From: Gemmatimonadota bacterium
Lineage (GTDB): Bacteria > Gemmatimonadota > Gemmatimonadetes > Longimicrobiales > Gaopeijiaceae
Direction of reading: 5' to 3'
DNA length: 64,000 bases
NCBI GenBank assembly: GCA_021295815.1
Contig: JAGWBQ010000001.1
Location: 25,165-89,164 of the forward strand
Within the stretch, counting starts at the first letter, position 1. Every line of letters begins with the position of its first letter. Positions 24,751 through 35,264 of this stretch are shown here, one piece after another. A program made the position numbers and the translations under genes. Under the pieces are notes generated by a model. The model did not search any database. It saw only the letters and a program-made list of their open reading frames with translations, and was not told the DNA's origin.

Positions 24751-26934
24751 GTGTCTCCGGCGGCGTCGCAGCATCCGGGGAAAGGGATGTTCGGCCGGGG
24801 CCGCTATCTTTCCGTGACCATGCGATCCCCAGCCCCGCAACCCGCGACCGCAGAGCAAGAGGCGTTGACCTTCGGCGCGCGCCTGCGGGCCTTCTATGAG
24901 CTGACCAAGCCCGGTATCGCCTTCTACGTGATGCTCACGGCCGGGTCGAGCGCCTACCTGGGCGGCCTCGGCTCGCCCGACCTGACCTTCATCCTCGGGG
25001 TGATGGCCGGGGTGGGGCTGGCATCGGCGGGCGCGCTGGCGCTGAACCAGTACATTGAACGGCAGGCGGATGCGGTCATGCGACGCACCCGGACCCGCCC
25101 GATCCCGACCGGTCGCGTGAGACCGCGCGAGGGGGCGATCTTCGGCCTCGCGCTCCTCGTTGCCGGGCTCGTTTGGCTGCTGCTCTGGGCCGGGCCGCTG
25201 CCCGCGTCGCTCACGGCGGCGAGCGCCGCCATCTATCACGGCGTCTACCGACCGCTGAAGTCCCATTCCTATCTTGCGACCTTCGCCGGCTCGGTGCCGG
25301 GCGCCCTTCCCATGCTGATCGGCTGGACCGCTTCCACCGCCTCATTCGACTTCCCAGGGGGATCGCTCTTCGCCATCGGCTACCTCTGGCAGCTCCCGCA
25401 CGTTCTCGGTCTGGCGTGGATGCTCCGAGAGGACTATTCTCGGGTCGGGTTCCGGCTCATTCCGCAGGGGGGCGCCAGAACCATAGGAGTTCACATGATC
25501 GTCGCCACCGCTCTGCTGATTCCCGTCTCGCTGCTTCCCTTCTTCGCCGGCGTCACCGGCGGCGTCTATGCCGCGGCTGCGGTCGTCCTGGGCTGCCTCT
25601 TCCTTCTGCGGGCGTCCCGAGCCGGAGCGAGGCTTACCACGGGGGGGGCGCGCAAGGTCTTCCGGACCTCTCTTCTCTACCACCCTCTTCTGCTCCTCTT
25701 CATGGTCCTCGACGCCGCACCCGCACCTGCGGAAGCCTCGGCGCTCTCTCAGGAAGCCCGTCCGCGAGCGCGAGAGATCGGACTCGTGGTGGGCGTGCTG
25801 GAGCCGGGCGCATACAACGCGATAACCGATGTGGCCGGGGTCCGGGTCGGGCACTCCACCCTAGCCGACGGCGAGCGCTTCAACACCGGCGTCACCGCGA
25901 TCATTCCGCACGGCGGCAACCCGTTCGAAAGCCGGGTTCCTGCTGCGATCCATGTCGGAAACGGCTTCGGCAAGCTGCTGGGCGTCACTCAGGTGCGGGA
26001 GCTGGGCGAGCTCGAAACGCCGATCCTCCTGACCTGCACACTATGCGTCTGGAGGGTTGCCGACGCCATGGTGGAGTGGATGCTCGGGCAGGCGGGGATG
26101 GAGGACGTTCGCTCGATCAACCCGGTGGTCGGCGAGACCAACGACGGCGGCCTGAACGACATCCGCGAACGTCCCGTAACCCCCGAGATGGTGGTGGAGG
26201 CGCTGGAGACGGCCTCCGGAGGCGCGGTCGAGGAGGGGGCCGTCGGAGCGGGTGCGGGGACGGTGGCCTTCGGGTGGAAGGGAGGGATCGGCACGAGCAG
26301 CCGCGTTCTGCCCGAGTCGCTGGGCGGATACGCGGTCGGCGCGCTGGTCCAGAGCAACTACGGGGGCGTGCTCTCCATGAACGGCGCTCCGGTGGGGATC
26401 GAGACGGGACGCTACTCGTTCTCGCGAGCGATCGGCTCGTCGACTCCCGGCGAAGATGCCGACCGGGCCGACAACGAGGGCGAGAACCCGCCCGACCGTT
26501 CGAAGGATGCCGGCGGCGCTTCCGCAGTCGAGGCCGGCGACGGCCCGGGCGACGGCTCCGTCATGATCGTCGTCGCCACCGACGCACCGCTCTCGGACCG
26601 CAATCTCGAACGTCTCGCCCGCAGGGCCGTCATGGGGCTCGCGCGCACCGGATCGTTCGCGAGCAACGGCTCCGGCGACTACGTGATCGCCTTCTCGACC
26701 GCGGAAGAGGTGCGCCGCCTGGCCCAGGCAGGGGTGCGCGAGGTCGCGGAGCTCGGCAACGGTGCGACCGGCGCGCTCTTCATGGCCGCCGTGGAGGCGA
26801 CCGAGGAAGCCATCTACAACTCGTTGCTGAAGGCGAGAACGACGAGCACCGACACACGAACGGTGGAAGCGCTCCCGTTGGACGAGACGATCGCGATCCT
26901 TCGCCGATACGGTGCGCTCGGAGGGGAGCGCTGA
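24751..26934 (+). CDS. Fusion: heme O synthase (protoheme IX farnesyltransferase) + P1-family aminopeptidase
   Basis: One 727-residue frame. Residues ~45-320 are a UbiA-type prenyltransferase of the CtaB/CyoE kind: FYELTKPGIAFYVMLTAG, the Asp-rich NQYIERQADAVMRRTRTRP, YRPLKSHSYLATFAGSVPGA and seven to nine membrane helices. The last helix (LLYHPLLLLFMVLD, about 308-321) runs straight into APAPAEASA and then, from ~341, a complete P1/DmpA peptidase: ITDVAGVRVGHSTL, NPVVGETNDGGLNDIRERPV and the autoprocessing nucleophile SNGSGDYVIAFST. The join uses CtaB's final helix as a signal-like segment. Start is uncertain (GTG 24751, ATG 24787 or 24820). An internal ATG at the MVLD codons could also start a free peptidase. 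Confidence 0.85.
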   Translation: MSPAASQHPGKGMFGRGRYLSVTMRSPAPQPATAEQEALTFGARLRAFYELTKPGIAFYVMLTAGSSAYLGGLGSPDLTFILGVMAGVGLASAGALALNQYIERQADAVMRRTRTRPIPTGRVRPREGAIFGLALLVAGLVWLLLWAGPLPASLTAASAAIYHGVYRPLKSHSYLATFAGSVPGALPMLIGWTASTASFDFPGGSLFAIGYLWQLPHVLGLAWMLREDYSRVGFRLIPQGGARTIGVHMIVATALLIPVSLLPFFAGVTGGVYAAAAVVLGCLFLLRASRAGARLTTGGARKVFRTSLLYHPLLLLFMVLDAAPAPAEASALSQEARPRAREIGLVVGVLEPGAYNAITDVAGVRVGHSTLADGERFNTGVTAIIPHGGNPFESRVPAAIHVGNGFGKLLGVTQVRELGELETPILLTCTLCVWRVADAMVEWMLGQAGMEDVRSINPVVGETNDGGLNDIRERPVTPEMVVEALETASGGAVEEGAVGAGAGTVAFGWKGGIGTSSRVLPESLGGYAVGALVQSNYGGVLSMNGAPVGIETGRYSFSRAIGSSTPGEDADRADNEGENPPDRSKDAGGASAVEAGDGPGDGSVMIVVATDAPLSDRNLERLARRAVMGLARTGSFASNGSGDYVIAFSTAEEVRRLAQAGVREVAELGNGATGALFMAAVEATEEAIYNSLLKARTTSTDTRTVEALPLDETIAILRRYGALGGER

Positions 26935-26966
26935 GGAGTCCTGACCTAGAACGGACCGCCCGCAGT

Positions 26967-27584
26967 TCAGGCGTGATGGAAATCGTCCGCTTCGAAGCGG
27001 GTCAGGCCGTCCACCGTGTTCAGGAGCGTGATCTTCGCAAGCTCGTCGAGTTTCTTGGAGATGTCGGGACCCAGCAGCCGACCAAGGAAATGGAGCGGGT
27101 AGTCGAGATCGATGTCGAAGAGCGGCTCGGGAGAGCGGCACAGGTGCTCAAGCAATCTCATCACCAGGTAGGAATCGTCGAGAAGTCCGGCGAGCCCCTG
27201 GGTCATTTCCGGGATGAGGTCCACGGGGTGGAGGTAGTAGGCCTCCGCCGTGGAGAGGACGGGCGCGACCAGATCCGCGATCCCTTTCGTGTCGGCCTCG
27301 CTTCTAGCGTGCAGAATGATGAGCGGAACGGACTCGATGATCTCCCAGGCCAACTCGGCGGCCTCGCTGGCCTCCGACTCGGTCGCCTTCTCGCCCAGAG
27401 CCTCTGCGACGAAGCTGCGAAGTCCCGCCATTCCGTCGCGCGCCCGGGCGCTGGCCAACACCGCGAGCACGTCGGTGATGCTACCTTCCACCGGAGGCGG
27501 TTGGGGAGTCGGCTGCTGATCGGGGGTGAAGCGAGCCAAGGCGTGGATGGCTGGAGGAGGAACCGCAAAGTGAGGAAGTCGCAT
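26967..27584 (-). CDS. YkvA/DUF1232-like protein
   Basis: 205 residues from the ATG at 27584 (MRLPHFAVPPPAIHALARF). The diagnostic part is AEAYYLHPVDLIPEMTQGLA followed by GLLDDSYLVMRLLEHL, which follows the DUF1232 pattern (YLxxPxDLIPDxIPxxGxxDDxxVl). The rest is helical and acidic. Function of the family is unknown. Longer in-frame readings upstream overlap the DUF481 gene on the other strand and are rejected. It is divergent from the DUF481 gene by only ~30 nt. Confidence 0.72.
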   Translation of the reverse strand: MRLPHFAVPPPAIHALARFTPDQQPTPQPPPVEGSITDVLAVLASARARDGMAGLRSFVAEALGEKATESEASEAAELAWEIIESVPLIILHARSEADTKGIADLVAPVLSTAEAYYLHPVDLIPEMTQGLAGLLDDSYLVMRLLEHLCRSPEPLFDIDLDYPLHFLGRLLGPDISKKLDELAKITLLNTVDGLTRFEADDFHHA

Positions 27585-27617
27585 GCCAAGTCCGTCGTGA
27601 CCCGGCCTGTCATCAGA

Positions 27618-28553
27618 ATGGCCCCGCACACCCTTGAGCGCAAGCCCCGACCGGTTTTCGGTTTCGGTGCCGGACGCTCGTCGCGCCCGTCGCGCCTTGC
27701 GCCTGCGGCGTTTCGTCGCTCTCGACGCTCGAGCGGTTTTCCTCACGGACCGCTGGCGGCGTGGACCCTCCTCCTCGCCGGCGTCGCCACGGCGCCGCCC
27801 GAGGTCGCGGCCGTCCAGGGAGGCGATGGCGGAGCCGACGAGGACGCCCCCGAGCAGGCGGTAGCACCTTGGCTCTATGGTCTCGAATTCGGATTGAACG
27901 GCGCGGCGGGCAACGCCTCCTTCCTCACCCTGATCAGCGGATTCGAGATCACCAGACCCAAAGAGAACCGTTACCAGTTCGAGACGCGGGCGACCGCCCG
28001 GTACGGGAGGAACGACTCCGAGACTATCGAGAACCTGCAGCAGCTCACCAGCTCCCTCAAGTGGCGGCGGTGGGGGCGGCTGGCCCCGGTCGCGACCCTC
28101 GCCGCGACCCGCGACGTGCGCCGCAGACTCGATCTGAAGGCGCGCTTCGTCACCGGCCTGGGGGTGCGCGTCTGGAAGGGAGCGAATCCCGGCCTCAGCC
28201 ATCTCGATGTCGAGCTTGGAGCGGCCAGCGAATACGAGAACTTCGCGGAGCCCGACGAGCCCTCGGAGGACTTCGAGTCGGAAAGACGGAGGTTCCGGCT
28301 CGACACGCGGCTGGCGGCCAAGAAGCCCTTCGGCCTGATCGACACCGCCGTCAAGGGTCGCTGGCGGCCTTCGATGGGCGAGAACCCCGACCACAATGTC
28401 GAGGCGGAGGGCCAGGTATCGACCGAACTGCTCTCGAATTGGTCGTTGGTCCTGCGCTACTCGCTCATCTGGGACGAGCGTCCTCCACCCGGCGCCGAAC
28501 CCTACGACCACAAGTTCGGGCTTCTCCTGCGGGTGGCTCTCGGGCAGGGTTGA
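27618..28553 (+). CDS. DUF481-like outer-membrane beta-barrel protein
   Basis: About 311 residues. After a basic N-terminus there is a signal-like helix (LAAWTLLLAGVATAPP) and then amphipathic beta-strands typical of DUF481 barrels: LYGLEFGLNGAAGNASFLT, YQFETRATARYGRNDS, SSLKWRRWGRLAPVATLAAT and the closing strand DHKFGLLLRVALGQG. The ATG at 27618 is the first in frame; the longer frame upstream (from 25173) is an antiphase shadow of the fusion gene. DUF481 proteins are outer-membrane proteins of poorly known role. Confidence 0.8.
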   Translation: MAPHTLERKPRPVFGFGAGRSSRPSRLAPAAFRRSRRSSGFPHGPLAAWTLLLAGVATAPPEVAAVQGGDGGADEDAPEQAVAPWLYGLEFGLNGAAGNASFLTLISGFEITRPKENRYQFETRATARYGRNDSETIENLQQLTSSLKWRRWGRLAPVATLAATRDVRRRLDLKARFVTGLGVRVWKGANPGLSHLDVELGAASEYENFAEPDEPSEDFESERRRFRLDTRLAAKKPFGLIDTAVKGRWRPSMGENPDHNVEAEGQVSTELLSNWSLVLRYSLIWDERPPPGAEPYDHKFGLLLRVALGQG

Positions 28554-28677
28554 TTCCTGGCAGCGTCAATGTGTCAGGAAGCGCTCCTGGCACTGGTGCG
28601 AGTTCCGCCACGAGCTGCCGCACCATGCTTTCAAGCGGCCCGGACCGGCTCCATCGCCCGGGCCGGACTTCCCGAGT

Positions 28678-31005
28678 TCAGCCGTTCGATGGTGATCGCC
28701 GAGCCAGCGCGATTCTCCGCAGCCTGAGGCTGTTCCCCACCACGCATAGGGAACTCATGGCCATCGCACCTGCGGCGAATGCCGGATGGAGCGCTCGCAG
28801 GGCGTCCGGGAGCTGGGTGAGCGGGTGGAGCGCACCCGCCGCGAGAGGGATGAGAGCGACGTTGTAGAGGAAGGCCCAGAAGAGATTTTCGCGGATGACG
28901 CGCACCGTGGCGCGCCCTAGCGCCAACGCCCCGGGCACCGAGCGCAGGTCGTTCCTGACCAAGGTGATGTCGGCGCTTTCGATAGCGATGTCGGCTCCTC
29001 CGCCCATGGCGATCCCGAGATCGGCCGCAGCCAGTGCGGGAGCGTCGTTGATGCCGTCGCCGACCATGGCGACGCTCCGGTGCCGCCGGCGCAGCTCGTT
29101 CACCCTCTCCGCCTTCTCCGTGGGTAGAAGATCCGCCTCCACATCCTCGATCCCTACCTCGAACGCCACTCGCCTGGCTGTCGCCTCCCGGTCGCCGGTA
29201 AGGAGCGTGACATCCACGCCTCGCCGTCTCAGCTCCGACACCGCCTCCTGGGAACCGGGCGCGACCTGGTCGCCGACCGAGGCCATGCCGACAAGCCTTC
29301 CGTCGAGGGCGACGAAAAGAACCCCGTGTCCGTCGGCCTCGGCTGCGGCGCGGGCGTCGTCGAGCATATCCGCCGAAACGCCGTTCTGCGCCAGGAACCG
29401 CACCGATCCGACGAGCGCCCGACCTGGCGGGAGGGTCGCCTCGACGCCCAGCCCCGCGTGAGCCTTGAACCCTTCGGCTTCGACGAGGTCGAGCCCTCGC
29501 TCACGGGCCGCAGTCACGACCGCCCGTGCCAGAGGATGTTCGCTCGACGCCTCGACCGACGCTGCGATCCCGAGCAGGCGGTCCTCGTCGTCGTCCACGG
29601 CGCGCAGCTCCAGCAGCTCGGGCCGGCCCAAGGTCACGGTCCCGGTCTTGTCCATGGCGACATGCCGGATGGCGCGCGTGGTCTCGAGCGCCGCCGCATC
29701 GCGGTAGAGGATGCCCAGGCCGGCCCCTCTTCCGGTGGCGACGGTCACTGCGGTCGGCGTCGCCAGTCCCATGGCGCACGGGCAGGCGACCACGAGCACG
29801 GCGACGCTCCGCACCACCGCCTCGCCGAGCTCCGCCCCGGGCGCCCACCACCAGACCGCGAAGGTGAGCGCGGCCACGACGAGCACTGCCGGAACGAAGA
29901 CTGCGGCGACTCGGTCGACCATCATTTGGATCGGGGGCCTGCTCGCCTGCGCCGCGCGCACGGCGGAGACGACCTGGGAGAGCACGGTGTTCTCGCCCAC
30001 GGCCTCCGCCCGGAAGCGGAGCGCGCCGAAGAGGTTGATCGTTCCGCCCGTCACCCGGTCGCCGGTCGCTTTTTCCGCAGGAAGCGGCTCGCCGGTCACG
30101 GCGCTCTCGTCGATGGAGGAACTCCCGTGCTCGATCAGGCCGTCGGCGGGGATGCGCTCGCCGGGTCGAACCGAGATCAGGTCGCCGACAGCCAGACTCC
30201 CGATCTCCACCTCCCTCTCCTCGCCGTCGGCGTCCACGAGCCTAGCCGTAGGCGGGGTCAGACGGAGCAGCTCCGACACCGCCCGACCGGTCTCTCCTCG
30301 AGCCTTGAGCTCCAAAGTCCTGCCCAGACGGACCAGGACCAGAATCAGAGCGGCGGTCTCGAAATAGACGTGAGTCCCGGCGGCGTTCGAGCCCCCGCTG
30401 ACGGCACCCGCGACCACCACGGAGTAGACGAAGGCCACGGTGGAGCCGATCGCCACGAGAACATCCATATTCGCGGAGCCCCGGCGCAAGGAGCGCCATC
30501 CACCGACGTAGTGCGCTCGCCCTAGCAGGATCTGGACCGGCGCGGCCAGTGCGAAGAGGAGCCAGTTGACCGAGGGCAGGTGGCTCCATGCGCCCAGAAG
30601 AGAGAAATCGCGCCCCATCGAGAGTGCGAAGAGCGGAAGGACGAACGCAGCCGCGATCCGAAGCAGTCTGGTCTCTCTGGAAAGCTCGGCCGAGCGTTCC
30701 TCTTCCTGAGCCCGGTCCCGGGCCGCCTCGTCGAGATCGACCTCGCCCACCACGCCGAATCCCAGCTCTTCGACGATCTTCCTAAGTCCGTCCAGCCTCC
30801 CGGAAACACCCGCGTCTCCGGCTGCCAGCACCAGCTCCGCCCTCTCGGTGGCGAAGCTCACACTGGCTTCAAGCACACCCGGAGCCTCGCTCAGACCGCG
30901 CTCTATGCTCCGCGCGCAAGCGACGCAGTTCATGCCCGTGAGGGAGAGCGCGACGTTCCGGATCGAATCGGGACCAGCGGCTCGCAAGGGATCGATCGTT
31001 TCCAT
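28678..31005 (-). CDS. copA: Copper-translocating P1B-type ATPase
   Basis: 775 residues. One N-terminal heavy-metal domain with GMNCVAC (Cys27, Cys30); eight membrane helices; actuator TGEPLP; ion-binding CPC at 408-410 ([12 protein letters not shown]); phosphorylated Asp452 (DKTGTVTLG); nucleotide-domain SEHPLA; hinge [11 protein letters not shown]; and the Cu+-type end of the last helices, YN and [14 protein letters not shown]. It exports Cu+ from the cytoplasm for detoxification or cuproenzyme supply. The start follows a strong AGGAGGG 3 nt upstream. No copper regulator or chaperone gene adjoins it. It is divergent from pdxH. Confidence 0.95.
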   Translation of the reverse strand: METIDPLRAAGPDSIRNVALSLTGMNCVACARSIERGLSEAPGVLEASVSFATERAELVLAAGDAGVSGRLDGLRKIVEELGFGVVGEVDLDEAARDRAQEEERSAELSRETRLLRIAAAFVLPLFALSMGRDFSLLGAWSHLPSVNWLLFALAAPVQILLGRAHYVGGWRSLRRGSANMDVLVAIGSTVAFVYSVVVAGAVSGGSNAAGTHVYFETAALILVLVRLGRTLELKARGETGRAVSELLRLTPPTARLVDADGEEREVEIGSLAVGDLISVRPGERIPADGLIEHGSSSIDESAVTGEPLPAEKATGDRVTGGTINLFGALRFRAEAVGENTVLSQVVSAVRAAQASRPPIQMMVDRVAAVFVPAVLVVAALTFAVWWWAPGAELGEAVVRSVAVLVVACPCAMGLATPTAVTVATGRGAGLGILYRDAAALETTRAIRHVAMDKTGTVTLGRPELLELRAVDDDEDRLLGIAASVEASSEHPLARAVVTAARERGLDLVEAEGFKAHAGLGVEATLPPGRALVGSVRFLAQNGVSADMLDDARAAAEADGHGVLFVALDGRLVGMASVGDQVAPGSQEAVSELRRRGVDVTLLTGDREATARRVAFEVGIEDVEADLLPTEKAERVNELRRRHRSVAMVGDGINDAPALAAADLGIAMGGGADIAIESADITLVRNDLRSVPGALALGRATVRVIRENLFWAFLYNVALIPLAAGALHPLTQLPDALRALHPAFAAGAMAMSSLCVVGNSLRLRRIALARRSPSNG

Positions 31006-31120
31006 AGACCCTCCTACCCGTCCCCGCGCTCGGGGTGTTCCGAACCCCGGGCCCCGGTATCTTTCGGGTCCCACCTTCCGCCGCAAGGCAGCCCACGCCA
31101 CGCAGGTATCGTCGCACCAA

Positions 31121-31765
31121 ATGCCGAGCAACCCACCACCGACCGGCGAACGCCACACGGTTCCTCCCCCGCTCCCCCTTCCGAACGACGACCCGATGGC
31201 CGCCTTCGCCGCCTGGTTCGCGCACGCCGAGGCGAGCGGCGTTCCCCTCCCGGAGGCCGTGGCTCTGGCGACCGCCACCTGGGACGGCCGCCCCTCCGCG
31301 CGCATGGTCCTCCTCAAGGGCGCCGACGCCGACGGCCTCAGCTTCTACACCAATTTCGAGAGCCGCAAGGCTGCCGAGCTCGACGCCAATCCGCGCGCTG
31401 CGTTCTGCTTCCACTGGGCCACGCTGGAACGCCAGGTGCGCTTCGGCGGGACGGTGGAGAGGCTGGGCCCGGAGGCGAGCGCCGCCTACTTCCAAAGCCG
31501 GCCGCGCGGGAGTCGTCTGGGCGCCTGGGCGTCTCTCCAGAGCCGGCCGCTCGCGGCCCGCGGCGAGCTGGAGGAACGGTTGATCGAGATGGAGGCGCGC
31601 TTCCGGGGTCGCAAAGTGCCTCTGCCTCCTTTCTGGGGAGGCTATCGACTGGTCCCGCTGGAGGTCGAGTTCTGGCTCGGTCGCGACGACCGTCTCCACG
31701 ATCGCGTACGCTTCACCCGTCCGGATCCGGCGGACGGCTGGCAGGCCGAACGCCTCTATCCCTAG
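31121..31765 (+). CDS. pdxH: Pyridoxamine/pyridoxine 5'-phosphate oxidase
   Basis: 214 residues, normal length. FMN/PLP-binding signatures are complete: [47 protein letters not shown], the SRLGAWAS loop and the C-terminal [19 protein letters not shown] then VRFTR with a final RLYP. It makes pyridoxal 5'-phosphate, the cofactor of many amino-acid enzymes, in the cytoplasm. The ATG at 31121 is preferred to upstream in-frame codons lying within the copA 5' region. Divergent from copA; shares a ~115-nt promoter region. Confidence 0.95.
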   Translation: MPSNPPPTGERHTVPPPLPLPNDDPMAAFAAWFAHAEASGVPLPEAVALATATWDGRPSARMVLLKGADADGLSFYTNFESRKAAELDANPRAAFCFHWATLERQVRFGGTVERLGPEASAAYFQSRPRGSRLGAWASLQSRPLAARGELEERLIEMEARFRGRKVPLPPFWGGYRLVPLEVEFWLGRDDRLHDRVRFTRPDPADGWQAERLYP

Positions 31766-31826
31766 CCCCGCCGGACCGCCCGGCGTTATTATTCCAAGCC
31801 CTTGCATCCTGTCCGAAGGAGTCTTC

Positions 31827-34800
31827 ATGCGTCTTTCGTTCCCGCGATCGTTCCCGCCGTTCCCGCGATCCCGCCGTCTGTCGTTCGGGAGCCGTTTCGT
31901 TTTGGGGGTCGCGCTGCTCGCCCCTGCGATCCTCGCTCCGTCTCTGGGGGCCCAGGAGGAGGAGAAGCTCGATCCCGACCGCGGTCTTCCGCTCGAGCCC
32001 GCTCGCTGGGCGCGCTTCACCACCAACGAGGGCACGTGGATCTCGCTCGACGTCGCACCCGACGGCAAGACCGTCGCCTTCGACCTTCTCGGCGACATCT
32101 ACACCCTCCCCATCGAGGGCGGCGAAGCCACCCAGATCACCTCGGGGATGGGCTACGACATCCAGCCGCGCTTCAGCCCGGACGGCGAAACCCTGGTCTT
32201 CGTCTCGGACCGGAGCGGCGACCACAACGTGTGGACGGTGCCGACGGCCGGGGGCGAACCGACGCAGATCAGCAAGGGAGTAGGTTCCCGCTTCGTCTCC
32301 CCCGAGTGGATGCCCGACGGAGACTACATCATAGTCTCGCGCACTTTTAACGGGCTGGAGAAGCTCTGGCTGTACCACACCGACGGCGGCAGCGGGATCG
32401 AGATGGTGGGTGGAACTCCCTTCCAGAGGATGCTGGGTGCGGCGGTCGACGCCGAGGGACGTTACATCTGGTATGCGCAGAGGAACGGTACCTGGAGCTA
32501 CAACGCCATCTTTCCGCAGTACCAGGTGTGGGTCTACGACCGTCGGAGCGGCGTGCGTACGCCTATGACCAACCGTTACGGCTCCGGCTTCCGACCCACG
32601 CTCTCTCCCGACGGCTCGCTCCTCGCCTACGGTTCGCGCGAGGACGCGGACACCGGCATCCGGCTTCGGGAGCTCGACACCGGGGAAGAACGCTGGCTCG
32701 CCTACCCCGTTCAGCGCGACGACCAGGAGTCGACGGCGACCATGGACGTGCTCCCCGGCTACTCCTTCACCCCCGAGTCGGACGCGATCGTCCTCTCATA
32801 CGGCGGGGGCATCTGGCGGGTCCCGATCGACGGCTCGGACCCCACGTCGATCCCCTTCACCGTCGATGCGGAAATCGCCATCGGTCCCGAGGTCGAGTTC
32901 GAGTACCCGATCGAGGACACGCCCTCCTTCACCGTCAAGCAGATCCGCGACGCGACTCCCTCTCCCGACGGGTCGCTCGTAGCTTTCATCGCCCTCGACC
33001 GGCTCCATGTGGCCAACGCCGACGGCACGGGCGTCCGCAGACTGACCTCCGACGAGTTCGGCGAGTTCGAACCTGTGTGGTCCCCCGACGGGAGCTCGGT
33101 GGGCTACGTCACCTGGGACGACGACTCCGGCGAAGGACACATTCGGAGCGTGGACGCGGACGGAAGTCAGGCGCGCGTACTTACCGCCAGCGCCCCGGCC
33201 TACTACCAGCAGCCGGCATGGTCGCCGGACGGCGCTCGCGTCGTCGCCATTCGGTCCGACAGGCGCAACGTCCAAGAGGCCATCGATCCCTTTATCGGCT
33301 TCGGACAGGGCGCCGAGTTCGTCTGGGTTCCCGCGGCAGGGGGAGAGGCGACGGTGATCGGCCCCACCGCCGGGCGCAGCGATCCGCACTTCACGGAGGA
33401 CCCGGATCGCATCTACTACTACGGCTCGGGCCGGACCGCACCCATCCCGGGATCTCCCTCGGGCGGATTCACCTTCGGCTCCCTGCTCTCCACCCGCTGG
33501 GACGGAACCGATCTGCGCTCCCATCTGCGCGTGCTCAGGAAGATCGACATCGACGCCGGATCGACTCCGCCGGGCTACGTGCGCTCGCTCTACTCTGATC
33601 TGGTGATGCCGGAGCGCTTCGACTTGCTGGAGGAGGAACCGCGGGAGCTCGTGCCTCGAACCACCGCCGGCCTGGTGCAGATGGCGCCGACCGGCGACCT
33701 GGCTTTGGCGCAGGTCGGGGACGACATGTACGCCGTGACCGTGCCCGACATCGGCCCGCAGGCGCCTGATATCGACGTGACCAAGCCCGACTCGGCCGGG
33801 ATGCCTTCGTGGAAGCTCAACTCGCTCGGGGGTGAATTCCCCGCTTGGGGAGGCGACGGGCGCACTCTGCACTGGTCGCTCGGCAACTCCTTCTTCACCT
33901 ACGATCTGGACGCCGCCGCCGACCCGGAGTACACGGCCGTCGAGACGCGGATCACGGTCACGGCCGAACGCGACATCCCGCAGGGAATCGTCGTTCTTCG
34001 CGGCGCGCGCGTCATCACCATGAACGACGACGAGATCGTCGAGAACGCCGATCTGACCGTGACCGACAACCGCATCAGCTCGATCCGGTCCGGTCCGGGC
34101 GAGGTACCGGACGGCGCTCGGGTCATCGACGTATCGGGCAAGACCATCGTTCCCGGCTTCGTCGACACTCACGCCCACATGTGGAACCTGTGGGGATTCC
34201 ACTGGGCGCGCCCGTGGATCTACACCGCCAATCTCGCCTACGGGGTCACCACCACCCGCGACCCCCAGACCGCCACGACGGACGTCCTCTCCTACGAGGA
34301 CATGGTGCGGGCGGGGCGCATGGTCGGACCGAGGGTCTACTCGACAGGTCCGGGCGTATTCTCCGGCGACGCCGTGCGCAGCTACGAGCACGCCGTGGAG
34401 GTCCTGCGCAAGTACTCCGACTACTACGACACCAAGACCTTCAAGATGTACATGTCGGGCAACCGCCGCCAACGTCAGTGGCTGATCATGGCTGCGCAGG
34501 AGCTCGAGCTGATGCCCACGACCGAGGGCGGTCTCGACTACCGGCTCAACATGACCCACGCGATCGACGGCTATCCCGGGATCGAGCACTCCATGCCGAT
34601 CGTCCCGGCCTACGGCGACGTGGTCGAGCTCTTCGCCGAATCCGGAACGGTCAACTCTCCGACCTTGCTGGTCTCCTATGGAGGACCTTGGGCGGAGAAC
34701 TACTTCTACACCCGGGAAGACATCTTCGGAGACGAGAAGCTCAACCACTTCACGCCGCGGCGCGAGCTCGACTTCAAGGCGCGCCGGCTCCAGACCACCG

Positions 34801-35264
34801 GCCCGGGTCCGGGCGGCTGGTTCATGGAGGAGGAGTATTCGTTCGACGATCACGCCGCCTGGCTGGCCGATCTGGTGGAGGGCGGCGGCAGGACCGGCGT
34901 AGGCAGCCACGGCCAGTTGCAAGGGCTGGGCTACCACTGGGAGCTCTGGGCTCTCCAAATGGGAGGCATGAGCGAACACGACGCTCTCATCGCGGCGACC
35001 ATCATGGGAGCCGAGGCGATAGGGCTGGGCCGCGATCTCGGTTCGATCGAGGCCGGCAAGCTCGCAGACCTCGTCATCCTCGACGCCGACCCACTTGATG
35101 ACATTCGCAACACGAACACCGTGAGCCAGGTGATGATGAACGGCAGACTTTACGACGGAGACACTCTCGACGAACTGTGGCCGAGGCAGAGGCCCGCGCC
35201 TGCGGAGCCGTGGAGGAACACCGCGCCCGAAGTCAGGGCCGGAATCAGAGGAGGTGGATCATGA
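31827..35264 (+). CDS. Secreted TolB-propeller amidohydrolase (first of tandem pair)
   Basis: 1145 residues. Signal peptide in the first ~45 residues (FVLGVALLAPAILAPSLGAQ). Residues ~70-690 hold repeated TolB/PD40 propeller blades (IQPRFSPDGETLVFVSDRSG; FEPVWSPDGSSVGYVTWD; QQPAWSPDGARVVAI). From ~700 comes a metal-dependent amidohydrolase: GARVITMNDDEIVENADLTV, the HxH motif VDTHAHMW (His782, His784), THAIDGYPGIEHS, GSHGQLQGLGYHWE and GSIEAGKLADLVILDADPL. This architecture is common in Gemmatimonadota/Acidobacteriota and is thought to act on peptides or cyclic amides; the true substrate is not known. It overlaps the next gene by 4 nt (ATGA), its paralogue. Confidence 0.92.
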   Translation: MRLSFPRSFPPFPRSRRLSFGSRFVLGVALLAPAILAPSLGAQEEEKLDPDRGLPLEPARWARFTTNEGTWISLDVAPDGKTVAFDLLGDIYTLPIEGGEATQITSGMGYDIQPRFSPDGETLVFVSDRSGDHNVWTVPTAGGEPTQISKGVGSRFVSPEWMPDGDYIIVSRTFNGLEKLWLYHTDGGSGIEMVGGTPFQRMLGAAVDAEGRYIWYAQRNGTWSYNAIFPQYQVWVYDRRSGVRTPMTNRYGSGFRPTLSPDGSLLAYGSREDADTGIRLRELDTGEERWLAYPVQRDDQESTATMDVLPGYSFTPESDAIVLSYGGGIWRVPIDGSDPTSIPFTVDAEIAIGPEVEFEYPIEDTPSFTVKQIRDATPSPDGSLVAFIALDRLHVANADGTGVRRLTSDEFGEFEPVWSPDGSSVGYVTWDDDSGEGHIRSVDADGSQARVLTASAPAYYQQPAWSPDGARVVAIRSDRRNVQEAIDPFIGFGQGAEFVWVPAAGGEATVIGPTAGRSDPHFTEDPDRIYYYGSGRTAPIPGSPSGGFTFGSLLSTRWDGTDLRSHLRVLRKIDIDAGSTPPGYVRSLYSDLVMPERFDLLEEEPRELVPRTTAGLVQMAPTGDLALAQVGDDMYAVTVPDIGPQAPDIDVTKPDSAGMPSWKLNSLGGEFPAWGGDGRTLHWSLGNSFFTYDLDAAADPEYTAVETRITVTAERDIPQGIVVLRGARVITMNDDEIVENADLTVTDNRISSIRSGPGEVPDGARVIDVSGKTIVPGFVDTHAHMWNLWGFHWARPWIYTANLAYGVTTTRDPQTATTDVLSYEDMVRAGRMVGPRVYSTGPGVFSGDAVRSYEHAVEVLRKYSDYYDTKTFKMYMSGNRRQRQWLIMAAQELELMPTTEGGLDYRLNMTHAIDGYPGIEHSMPIVPAYGDVVELFAESGTVNSPTLLVSYGGPWAENYFYTREDIFGDEKLNHFTPRRELDFKARRLQTTGPGPGGWFMEEEYSFDDHAAWLADLVEGGGRTGVGSHGQLQGLGYHWELWALQMGGMSEHDALIAATIMGAEAIGLGRDLGSIEAGKLADLVILDADPLDDIRNTNTVSQVMMNGRLYDGDTLDELWPRQRPAPAEPWRNTAPEVRAGIRGGGS

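Noticed and set aside
25173-27617. First two thirds of a 1126-residue plus-strand frame
   Set aside because: Out-of-phase, Arg-rich shadow of the heme O synthase/peptidase fusion; only the part after 27618 is a real gene.
32796-34979. 727-residue minus-strand frame
   Set aside because: Antisense shadow of the first propeller-amidohydrolase, low-complexity Val/Gly/Arg content.
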